64,000 nucleotides of DNA from Lacibacter luteus (lineage in GTDB: Bacteria; Bacteroidota; Bacteroidia; Chitinophagales; Chitinophagaceae). Below, one piece after another: positions 20,125-27,404 of the stretch (its first letter is position 1; each line of letters starts with the position of its first letter). The stretch covers positions 214,296 to 278,295 of the forward strand of contig NZ_SDHW01000007.1 of NCBI RefSeq assembly GCF_004118265.1, read 5' to 3'. Position numbers and translations under genes: made by a program. Under the pieces are notes generated by a model. That model had not been told where the DNA came from. It searched no databases and saw only the letters and a program-made list of their open reading frames with translations.

Positions 20125-20128
20125 GCAG

Positions 20129-20764
20129 ATGGTTGAGTTGGTAGCACAATACCTCACATTTAAAAAGCAGGTTTCAATAAAAGGCATTGGTACTTTTTCG
20201 ATTGAAGAGTTGCCGGCACGTCTCGACTTTCCGAACAGGTTGTTGCATGCTCCTGAGCATATTCTTCATTTCGATTCGAAGGGGAGCGATGATGTTTTGT
20301 TTGAGCAGTGGGTGCAAAAACAGAACGGAATTTCGCAGCAGGAGGTAAAAGAACAGCTTCAACATCTTTCCGATTCGTTTCACCGTACATTATCTGATAA
20401 AACAGAATTGACCTGGGAGAAAGTTGGACAATTCTCAAAGAAAGACCAGCAGATCTATTTCGTTTCTGCTTTTGAAGCAGTTAAACGGCCACCGGTAACT
20501 GCCGAAAAGATTATTCGTAAAAATGCGCAGCATTCCATACGTGTAGGCGAGCAGGAAAAAACGAATGTGGAAATGGAAGAATTACTGTACAGCCGGTCAA
20601 GAAAAACCCTCAATTTTTGGTGGGTGTTAGCTTTGGTATTGTTCTTGATTGCTTTAGTTACTATTTTGTTCACCCTAAGTAATCGTTCACAACAATGGAA
20701 CAGGCAGGGCAACAGCGAAAAACTAAAGCTTAAGGAAATGCCTGCATTGTATAAAATTCATTAA
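20129..20764 (+). CDS. HU-CCDC81-type domain membrane protein
   Basis: 211 residues from the ATG at 20129, 4 bp after the barrel gene stop. The N-terminus (VELVAQYLTFKKQVSIKGIG, then TFSIEE) matches the bacterial HU-CCDC81-like fold, a relative of the DNA-binding HU domain found in Bacteroidota envelope proteins. A second such domain may span about 60-130. One membrane segment lies at about 163-184 (WWVLALVLFLIALVTILF), followed by a short Lys-rich tail. Predicted orientation puts the HU-like part in the cytoplasm or periplasm; I cannot tell which. Tight coupling to the barrel gene suggests joint function. It could link the cell envelope to the nucleoid, but that is speculation. Confidence 0.75.
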   Translation: MVELVAQYLTFKKQVSIKGIGTFSIEELPARLDFPNRLLHAPEHILHFDSKGSDDVLFEQWVQKQNGISQQEVKEQLQHLSDSFHRTLSDKTELTWEKVGQFSKKDQQIYFVSAFEAVKRPPVTAEKIIRKNAQHSIRVGEQEKTNVEMEELLYSRSRKTLNFWWVLALVLFLIALVTILFTLSNRSQQWNRQGNSEKLKLKEMPALYKIH

Positions 20765-20768
20765 TCCC

Positions 20769-21689
20769 ATGACCCAGACCAGAACTGCCCCATTTATGAG
20801 CTTTCATGTAAATTATCCTTCTTGTCCGGTATGTAAAGGTGAATCTGTAAGACCGGTTTTATCTGCTAAAGACCATACTGTAACACAGGAGAGTTTTACC
20901 ATCAGCGAATGTGCTGATTGCGGCTTTCGTTTTACAGCAGATGCTCCTTCGCAAGAACTTATTCAGAAATATTATAACTCGTCGGCTTATATATCGCACA
21001 GCGATACAAAAAAGGGGCTGGTAAATTTCATTTACCATACCGCCCGTTTTTTTACAATGATGTCGAAAGAAAAGCTGGTAAAACGGGCATCGAAACGACA
21101 GGTAGGAATGTTGCTTGATATTGGTAGCGGAACAGGTACTTTTTTGCATACGATGGAAAGAGCAGGCTGGAGTGTGGTAGGCTTGGAGCCGGATGCAGAA
21201 GCAAGGGCTTTGGCTGTAAAAAAATACAATGTTGATATTTATCCGTCGGATGAATTGTTTCGTTTGCCAGACGCTACCTACAGCGTAATAACCATGTGGC
21301 ATGTGCTCGAGCATGTACACCAGTTAGATGAATACATTGCCCGCATAAAAGCTATTCTTGCACCGAAGGCTAAATTAATTGTAGCAGTGCCAAACTATAC
21401 CAGTAAAGATTGCGAAATATATGGTGCCAATTGGGCTGCCTACGATGTGCCACGTCATCTGTATCATTTTTCCCCACAATCGATGCGGACTTTAATGAAA
21501 CGGCATGGATTAAAAGTGATAGATACTAAACGTATGTGGTTCGACAGTTTTTATATTGCTATGCTCAGCGAAAAGTATATCGGCGGAAATTTTGTAAAAG
21601 CTGTGTGGAATGGTTTCCGTTCAAACCTCAGTGCCTTATTTAATAAAGAAAAATGCAGTTCGGTTGTTTATGTAATTGAGGCGGAATAA
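20769..21689 (+). CDS. class I SAM-dependent methyltransferase with N-terminal zinc-ribbon-like motif
   Basis: 306 residues. Two CxxC pairs near the N-terminus (CPVCKG and CADCGF) form a zinc-ribbon-like cap. The Methyltransf_23-type domain has SAM motif I LLDIGSGTGTFL, acidic motif II GLEPDAEA, and MWHVLEHVH. The Cys-rich cap plus this domain is common in methyltransferases of surface sugar or lipid pathways, but no such genes are adjacent. It begins 4 bp after the HU-domain gene and so ends the TPR-barrel-HU operon. An in-frame ATG at 20796 (MSFHVNY) is an alternative start. Confidence 0.87.
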   Translation: MTQTRTAPFMSFHVNYPSCPVCKGESVRPVLSAKDHTVTQESFTISECADCGFRFTADAPSQELIQKYYNSSAYISHSDTKKGLVNFIYHTARFFTMMSKEKLVKRASKRQVGMLLDIGSGTGTFLHTMERAGWSVVGLEPDAEARALAVKKYNVDIYPSDELFRLPDATYSVITMWHVLEHVHQLDEYIARIKAILAPKAKLIVAVPNYTSKDCEIYGANWAAYDVPRHLYHFSPQSMRTLMKRHGLKVIDTKRMWFDSFYIAMLSEKYIGGNFVKAVWNGFRSNLSALFNKEKCSSVVYVIEAE

Positions 21690-21705
21690 TTACATGGGAT
21701 GAATT

Positions 21706-23001
21706 TTATTCATCATCATCATCTTTCATATCGTCGGGTATTTCCAGCAGTATTTTATCAATACGATGTCCGTCCATATCCATGATTTCAAAGGAGAATC
21801 CTTTCCACTCAAATTTATCACCCGCCTGTGGTATGCGTTCCAGCTCATGTAAAATAAAGCCCGCAAGCGTGTCAAACTCCTGTTCGCCTTCATTCATCCA
21901 TTCTGTTTTTTCAAAACGGGAAAGGAAGTTATAGAATGGTATTTGTGCATCAATGAGGAAGCTGCCATCATCCCGTTTAATAATTTCATAATCGTCCTGG
22001 TGGGGTTCGGGTAAATCGCCAACGATGGCTTCAAGAATGTCGTTTAAGGTAATCATGCCTTCTACACTTCCATATTCATCCACAATAAAGGCACTGTGTA
22101 TTTTGCCCTGCTTGAATTTTTCCAGCACCTGGTAAGCAGAGTTGTTTTCCGGAACAAACAAAGCAGGCTTCATCAGATCTTTAAACAAAGTAAAATCATC
22201 CGACACATACAGATCCTTAATAGAAACATAACCTTTAATATCATCCAGATCGCCATCGCAAATAGGATAAATAGAGTGAGGTTGTGTTACAATTTTTTCT
22301 TTGATGGATGATTCGTTATCGTTTACATCGAACCAGATAATATCATTACGGTGTGTCATAAGCGAAGTAATATTCCTGTCGCCCAAATGAAACACCCGTT
22401 CAATAATTTCCTGTTCGGCTTCTTCAATGGTACCCTGTTCGGTTCCTTCGCTGATGATGGCTTTAATTTCTTCTTCCGTAACCTGTGTATCTGATACTGT
22501 TTTAATATTCAGCAAACGAAAAATTAAATTGGTGCTGCTGTTTAAAAACCAAACCAGCGGCCCAACTGCGGTTGCAAAAGCCTTCATTGGTTTAGCCACC
22601 GCCATCGCAATTTTTTCGGCATTAATTAAACCAATACGTTTAGGAACAAGTTCGCCCAGTATAATAGAAAGAATTGTAACAATCACAACAATTACACCGG
22701 TTGCAATTTCTTCTGCATATTCTTTAAGCAGCGGTATGCCTGCAAAAACAGGTTCAAGGTCTTTACCGAATTTTTCGCCGGAGTACACACCCGTTAAAAT
22801 AGCAATGAGCGTAATGCCTATTTGTGCTGCAGAAAGAAACACTTCGGGATTTTCTGACAGTTCAAGTGCTGTGCGTGCACTGCTTTTACCTTTTGAAGCA
22901 AAAATTTCGAGTCGGGTACGGCGTGCTGAAACCAACGAGATCTCAGCTATAACGAACAGGCTGTTTAAGAAAATAAGAGCGAGTAATATAAATATCTCCA
23001 T
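21706..23001 (-). CDS. CorC/HlyC-type membrane protein (CNNM + CBS pair + CorC domain)
   Basis: 431 residues from the ATG at 23001, chosen because the first membrane segment follows at once (MEIFILLALIFLNSLFVIAE); an ATG at 23025 would add eight residues. Domain order: CNNM/DUF21 with three to four membrane segments (1-180), two CBS domains (about 205-325), and a C-terminal CorC_HlyC domain (about 340-425) with an acidic tail. Family members are linked to magnesium or cobalt export and were historically called haemolysins. Single leftward gene, convergent with the methyltransferase gene. Confidence 0.9.
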   Translation of the reverse strand: MEIFILLALIFLNSLFVIAEISLVSARRTRLEIFASKGKSSARTALELSENPEVFLSAAQIGITLIAILTGVYSGEKFGKDLEPVFAGIPLLKEYAEEIATGVIVVIVTILSIILGELVPKRIGLINAEKIAMAVAKPMKAFATAVGPLVWFLNSSTNLIFRLLNIKTVSDTQVTEEEIKAIISEGTEQGTIEEAEQEIIERVFHLGDRNITSLMTHRNDIIWFDVNDNESSIKEKIVTQPHSIYPICDGDLDDIKGYVSIKDLYVSDDFTLFKDLMKPALFVPENNSAYQVLEKFKQGKIHSAFIVDEYGSVEGMITLNDILEAIVGDLPEPHQDDYEIIKRDDGSFLIDAQIPFYNFLSRFEKTEWMNEGEQEFDTLAGFILHELERIPQAGDKFEWKGFSFEIMDMDGHRIDKILLEIPDDMKDDDDE

Positions 23002-23067
23002 TGTAGTGAAAGCGTAAAGATACAATCCTTATATCTAACTGCTTGTTTAAGTGAAAATAAGAAAGAA

Positions 23068-23640
23068 TCAGCTTAGTTGTAAAGGCCCAAACTGTTTGTT
23101 GAAAATAAGTGCAGTTCTATGACCGATGAACAAACCCAATATAGCACCGCCCAACACATCAATCGGGAAATGTGCACCAACATATACCTGTGCATAACAA
23201 ACCAAAAAGGCCCATAAAAATAACAACCATAAATAACGGATACCTACCTGCTTTAATGTAAGAAACACAAACATCGAAATACCGAAATGGTTGGCTGCAT
23301 GCGATGAAACAAAACTGAAACTGTAACTGCAGGGTATTAACATACGTGCAGTATCGGAAGTAAACACATCGGCGCAGGGGCGGGGGCGTTCAATAAGTGG
23401 TTTAAGTAACTGAGCGCTTAGAATATCGGTTAATGCAAAGCCTGCAAGTAAAAACAAAACCCACCACAATGCTTTTTTGCGAAAGTTTAAGAACATAAAC
23501 AACAGCAAAAAAAGGTAAACGGGTACCCAGAAAAACTGGTTGCGGATAAACGGCATAGCAGCATCAAAGAGTGGATTACTCCATTTTTGGTTAATGATGC
23601 CGAATAGCGAACGGTCAAAGTCGAGCAGGGCTTTTACCAT
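23068..23640 (-). CDS. PAP2-family membrane phosphatase
   Basis: 190 residues from the ATG at 23640 (MVKALLDFDRSLF); upstream in-frame starts would overlap the divergent gene and its promoter. Five to six membrane segments. The three PAP2 motifs are present: KPLIERPRP, SFSFVSSHAANHF (SSHA in place of PSGH), and AQVYVGAHFPIDVLGG with the catalytic His and Asp. Enzymes of this family remove phosphate from undecaprenyl diphosphate, phosphatidate or lipid A. The short version without extra domains fits undecaprenyl-diphosphate phosphatase or lipid phosphatase. Divergent from the LtaS-like gene, suggesting a joint role in envelope lipid handling. Confidence 0.88.
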   Translation of the reverse strand: MVKALLDFDRSLFGIINQKWSNPLFDAAMPFIRNQFFWVPVYLFLLLFMFLNFRKKALWWVLFLLAGFALTDILSAQLLKPLIERPRPCADVFTSDTARMLIPCSYSFSFVSSHAANHFGISMFVFLTLKQVGIRYLWLLFLWAFLVCYAQVYVGAHFPIDVLGGAILGLFIGHRTALIFNKQFGPLQLS

Positions 23641-23700
23641 GATACTGTCAAATATAGCAAACCACTTATGGAATAAAAGCTGTTTAAACAGAATTCTTTC

Positions 23701-23708
23701 TACTTTTG
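23701..23708 (+). promoter_or_regulatory. -7 promoter element of the LtaS-like gene
   Basis: TACTTTTG fits TAnnTTTG exactly and lies 19 bp before the ATG at 23728. A TTT at 23683-23685 is the nearest upstream candidate for the -33 element but the spacing is short. Confidence 0.45.
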
Positions 23709-23727
23709 CCCATTGCTTTAGGAAACT

Positions 23728-25692
23728 ATGGGTCATCGCTTTCAATTACCGCCCACATCACGCTGGGTTTTACAATTATTCGTTTTTTTTATGTTGGGCT
23801 TCAGCATTATGCGGGTGCTCACTTTTTTTTCGTTTCGTCCGGATGATGTAAGCTTTTCCGATGCTGTTCCTTCTTTTCTGATGGGATTACGTTTTGATCT
23901 CCGTTGGGTATGCATTCTGCTTTCGCCCATCCTTATTGCAGGTAGTTTAAAGAAGTTTTCTCCGTTTCAATCATCTGCACATAAAAAATTCTGGATCTAT
24001 TACCTTGTTATCGTCAGTAGCTTTCTTTTATTTTTCTTTGGTGCAGATTTTGGTCATTTCGATTATGTAGAAACCCGTCTTAATGCAAGTGCCCTCAACT
24101 TTATTGAAGACTTTGCAATTTCAATGAGCATGCTGTGGCAATCGTACCCTTTGTTCTGGATATTTCTGTTGCTTTCGGTAATTATCTATTTGCTGTATCG
24201 TTTCTTTCACAGAAGTCATGCAAAAGTACACACACTCAAACATCCGTTTAAGCCCATGCGTGCTGTATGGATGATTTTACTTTTGGTTGTTGGTATTGCA
24301 GGATTTAACCCGGCAAAACCCTTGATGTGGAAAGATGCTTTTCGATTGGGCGATAATTTTAAAGCCTACCTGGCATTGAATCCGCTGGAGAATTTTTTCA
24401 CTACACTTCGTTTCCGCAAACCATTTGCAGATGTAAGTCATGCAAAGATGCAGTTTGAAACAATGAAACAACTGTTACAGTTGCCGGCAGAGAATCAGTT
24501 GCTCGATTTTAAACGGAAGGAAACGTTTTTGCAACAACCACGTAAAATGAATGTTGTGCTGGTTCTTTGCGAATCGCTGAGCATGTACAAAACAAGTTTA
24601 AGTGGAAATCCTTTAAATGCAACACCCTATCTGCAACAATTGTCGAACGAAGGCTTGTTGTTCGAACGTTGCTTTTCGCCACACTTTGGTACAGCACGTG
24701 GTGTATTTGCATTGTTAACAGGTATACCCGATGTGCAGTTGAGTAAGTTCTCAACAAGAAATGAAGCAGCCATCGATCAGCATACGATTGTAAATGCATT
24801 TACAGAACATGAAAAGTTTTATTTCATTGGTGGTAACAGTGAGTTCAACAACTTCAAAGGCTTATTGGTGCAGAATGTTGATGGATTGCATTTGTTTGAA
24901 GAAGGCATGTACAAAAGCCCGAAGTTTAATGTGTGGGGCATCAGCGATAATAATTTGTTTAAAGAGGCGAACGCAGTTTTGTCGCAACAAACAAAACCCT
25001 TCTTTTCCATTATACAAACAGCCGATAATCACCGTCCATTTGTATTACCGGTAGAAGACAGTGCCGCTGTTGGTTCAATAGCTGTTTCGGAAGAAGAGTT
25101 GCAGAAATATGGATTTGATTCGCAGGGAGAGTTGCAAGTGCTTCGTTATACCGATTACAGCATCCGCCAGTTTATGGAAGCTGCAAAAAAAGAACCCTGG
25201 TTTGAAAACACCTTGTTTGTTTTTGTTGGCGATCATGGTGTAAAGGGTAATGCAAAAGCATTGTATCCTGATGCTTGGACAAACGAACGCTTAACAGATG
25301 AACATATTCCCTTACTGTTTTATGCACCTGGTTTTATTAAACCCGAAAAAAGAAAAGAAGCGGTAAGCCAGATTGATGTATTGCCAACGATAGCAGGTTT
25401 GCTGAACCAGCCATATACCAACACAACCATTGGAAGAGATCTGTTACGTAAACAGGGCGCAAAAGATTTTGCATTTATCATTCACCACGATGAAGGAAAG
25501 ATCGGTTTGGTAAACAATGATTTCTATTACATTCTTAATATGAATCTGCAAAAAGATACTTTGATACCTGTGCGATTTAATACAGTTCCATTGCCTGCAG
25601 AGAAATACGAAAGCATTAAAAAGCATCTTGCTACCGAAACCATTGCCTTGTACGAAAGCTCACGCTGGATGTTGTTGAATAATAAGAAGTAG
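23728..25692 (+). CDS. LtaS/OpgB-type membrane sulfatase-fold transferase
   Basis: 654 residues: five N-terminal membrane segments (about 12-190) and a large C-terminal extracytoplasmic sulfatase/alkaline-phosphatase-fold domain from about 270. Metal and catalytic residues are visible: Glu282 in VLCESLSMYK, nucleophile Thr322 in FGTARGVFALLTG, QTADNHRPF, and Asp502-His503 in FVGDHGVKG. In Gram-positive bacteria this family polymerises lipoteichoic acid; in Gram-negative ones it transfers phosphoglycerol or phosphoethanolamine to glycans or lipids. With no teichoic acid expected here, the second role is more likely. Divergent from the PAP2 gene, which could recycle the lipid by-product; that link is inferred. 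Confidence 0.88.
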   Translation: MGHRFQLPPTSRWVLQLFVFFMLGFSIMRVLTFFSFRPDDVSFSDAVPSFLMGLRFDLRWVCILLSPILIAGSLKKFSPFQSSAHKKFWIYYLVIVSSFLLFFFGADFGHFDYVETRLNASALNFIEDFAISMSMLWQSYPLFWIFLLLSVIIYLLYRFFHRSHAKVHTLKHPFKPMRAVWMILLLVVGIAGFNPAKPLMWKDAFRLGDNFKAYLALNPLENFFTTLRFRKPFADVSHAKMQFETMKQLLQLPAENQLLDFKRKETFLQQPRKMNVVLVLCESLSMYKTSLSGNPLNATPYLQQLSNEGLLFERCFSPHFGTARGVFALLTGIPDVQLSKFSTRNEAAIDQHTIVNAFTEHEKFYFIGGNSEFNNFKGLLVQNVDGLHLFEEGMYKSPKFNVWGISDNNLFKEANAVLSQQTKPFFSIIQTADNHRPFVLPVEDSAAVGSIAVSEEELQKYGFDSQGELQVLRYTDYSIRQFMEAAKKEPWFENTLFVFVGDHGVKGNAKALYPDAWTNERLTDEHIPLLFYAPGFIKPEKRKEAVSQIDVLPTIAGLLNQPYTNTTIGRDLLRKQGAKDFAFIIHHDEGKIGLVNNDFYYILNMNLQKDTLIPVRFNTVPLPAEKYESIKKHLATETIALYESSRWMLLNNKK

Positions 25693-25703
25693 GGCAGAAG
25701 AAA

Positions 25704-25769
25704 GAGGTAAGAGGTAAGAAGTAAGAAGCCCCTCATACTACTCATCACTCATTATTCATCATTCATTAC
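25704..25769. repeat. facing 7-nt tandem arrays
   Basis: Left arm 25704-25728: GAGGTAA, GAGGTAA, GAAGTAA and a partial GAAG. Right arm 25742-25769: TCATCAC, TCATTAT, TCATCAT, TCATTAC. The right arm runs into the stop codon of the methyltransferase gene that ends at 25766. The two arms are only weakly complementary, unlike the loci at 33.7, 34.3 and 44.0 kb. Confidence 0.6.
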
Positions 25770-26527
25770 TTCACCTTCTTCGCCACAATAATTAACCGTT
25801 GCGAGTTGCTTACATGATACGGATCAAAGTTGTAACTGCCGTACACATCCTGTATCTGCAGGTTATGAAAAGCAAACATATCATTAAAATCGCCGAGCGA
25901 AAATTTGGCAACTTTTTCAGTAAACTCTAACGGCTCTTCGAGATTAGCCTCGTCTTCCACAATAATTTTTTTGTAGAAATGTGTTTCATCGAGCCAACGG
26001 GTGATGTTGAATGTTACGCCGTCTTTCTCTACTTCGCCTTTGTATTGTAAATGGTTTTCGATGAAGTGTGCATTCAGGTAATCAATTACAAAAACGCCGC
26101 CTGTTTTTAAAGATTGTGCAATGGTGCGGATGGCATTGTCATGCTCCCGACGTGTACGGAAAAAACCAAAGCTGGTAAAGAAATTAAATGCGTAGTCGTA
26201 ATAGTTCATCCGGAAGGGAAGACGCATGTCGTGTACAAAAAAATCCAGTTTATCTGTTTCACTCTGCTTGGCTTCAGCAATACTGTCTTCGCTGATGTCG
26301 ATACCCGTTACCTCAAAACCTTTTGCTGCAAGTTGAATACTGTGTCGTCCACGACCACAACCAACATCAAGCATTCGGCTTGATGCAGGTGGATTTAATT
26401 TTTCCACCAAACGATCAATAAAAGCGGCCGCTTCCTGTTCATCTCGCTGAAAATAGAGTTGATGGTAATAAGGCGAATTAAACCAACTGCGGTACCATGC
26501 TTTTTTATTGGTTGGAGCTACTTCCAT
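25766..26527 (-). CDS. class I SAM-dependent methyltransferase
   Basis: 253 residues from the ATG at 26527 (MEVAPTNKKAWYRSWF); an in-frame ATG at 26623 overlaps the start of another reading context and has no SD-like or A-rich leader. SAM-binding motif I is MLDVGCGRGRHSIQLA, followed by VTGIDISEDSIAEA and the VFVIDYLNAHFI region. It resembles small-molecule methyltransferases of the Methyltransf_25/11 type. Cytoplasmic; substrate not identifiable. It follows the rhodanese-thioredoxin gene by about 55 bp and may be co-transcribed with it. Confidence 0.85.
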   Translation of the reverse strand: MEVAPTNKKAWYRSWFNSPYYHQLYFQRDEQEAAAFIDRLVEKLNPPASSRMLDVGCGRGRHSIQLAAKGFEVTGIDISEDSIAEAKQSETDKLDFFVHDMRLPFRMNYYDYAFNFFTSFGFFRTRREHDNAIRTIAQSLKTGGVFVIDYLNAHFIENHLQYKGEVEKDGVTFNITRWLDETHFYKKIIVEDEANLEEPLEFTEKVAKFSLGDFNDMFAFHNLQIQDVYGSYNFDPYHVSNSQRLIIVAKKVK

Positions 26528-26582
26528 GTGTGTATAAGTTGAAACGAGAATTGCTGTGTTAAACGTAAAATAAATAAACCTG

Positions 26583-27290
26583 TTATTTGCCCGTACCTGT
26601 TTTTTTCGATTGCCAAACTGCATTTAACTCTTCTGCTGTAAGCACGCCTTTGTAACGCCACACTTCCATTCCGTTCTTAAGTAGGATAAAAGTGGGCAAG
26701 CCGTCTATATTCAACATGTTCATTAAATCGGTATGCACACCACCATCGATCTTAAAAAAAGAAATGCTTTTATTCGCAGCTAAAAAATTATTAACGATGG
26801 GTTCCATTTTACGGCAGGGCGGGCACCATTCTGCACCAAAATCAACCAGCACATATTCTTTGCCTGTTAGCTGTTGTTGATAATCATCCATCGTCATTTG
26901 TTTTTCGTTCGATGCACCTTCAACCGGTTTATGATTACGCTTCCATGCATTGAAGCCTCCGGACATTTCAACTACTTTATAACCATTGGCACGCAACTTT
27001 TCAGCGGCAGCATGGCTACGTCCGCCACTGAGGCAATAGATATAAACGGTTTTTTCTTTGTCTAATGAAGCGGTACGTTCAGTAAATTCTTTCTGATCGT
27101 TCCAGTTAGCCTGCAATGCTGTTTTTAAGTGACCGGAACGATATTCGCCTGCAGTACGTACATCGAGCAATTGTATGTTTGCCTGCGCAAGTCCTTTTTC
27201 AAACTCATCTACCGGTATTTCTTTTGCTTCCTGTGCACCACTGTTGCAAGCCATCAGCAGTACAAACAAACTCATCATCCAAAAACGCAT
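26583..27290 (-). CDS. lipoprotein fusing a rhodanese domain to a thioredoxin domain
   Basis: 235 residues. Lipobox LLMAC places lipidated Cys15 close to the N-terminus. Rhodanese domain about 22-120, with LLDVRTAGEYRSGHL and active-site loop CLSGGRS (Cys86). Thioredoxin domain about 130-230, with WCPPC (Cys156, Cys159) and a cis-Pro region GLPTFILLKNG. Both catalytic sites are intact. A periplasmic sulfur-transfer and disulfide-exchange role is plausible, for example moving sulfane sulfur between the two Cys sites, but this is inference. Upstream of a methyltransferase gene, divergent from the M14 peptidase gene. Confidence 0.9.
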   Translation of the reverse strand: MRFWMMSLFVLLMACNSGAQEAKEIPVDEFEKGLAQANIQLLDVRTAGEYRSGHLKTALQANWNDQKEFTERTASLDKEKTVYIYCLSGGRSHAAAEKLRANGYKVVEMSGGFNAWKRNHKPVEGASNEKQMTMDDYQQQLTGKEYVLVDFGAEWCPPCRKMEPIVNNFLAANKSISFFKIDGGVHTDLMNMLNIDGLPTFILLKNGMEVWRYKGVLTAEELNAVWQSKKTGTGK

Positions 27291-27404
27291 AATTCTTTTT
27301 TACAAAATTACCACCAAATTGCCTCTTACCAATCATCATAAAGAAGCACTGTTCAAATTTCTTCAAATCGTTTCTTCCTTATATTCGGCTTACAAACCAA
27401 TTGC

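Noticed and set aside
22427..23017. Rightward 196-codon frame antisense to the CorC/HlyC gene
   Set aside because: Shadow; the sense strand has clear CNNM and CBS motifs.
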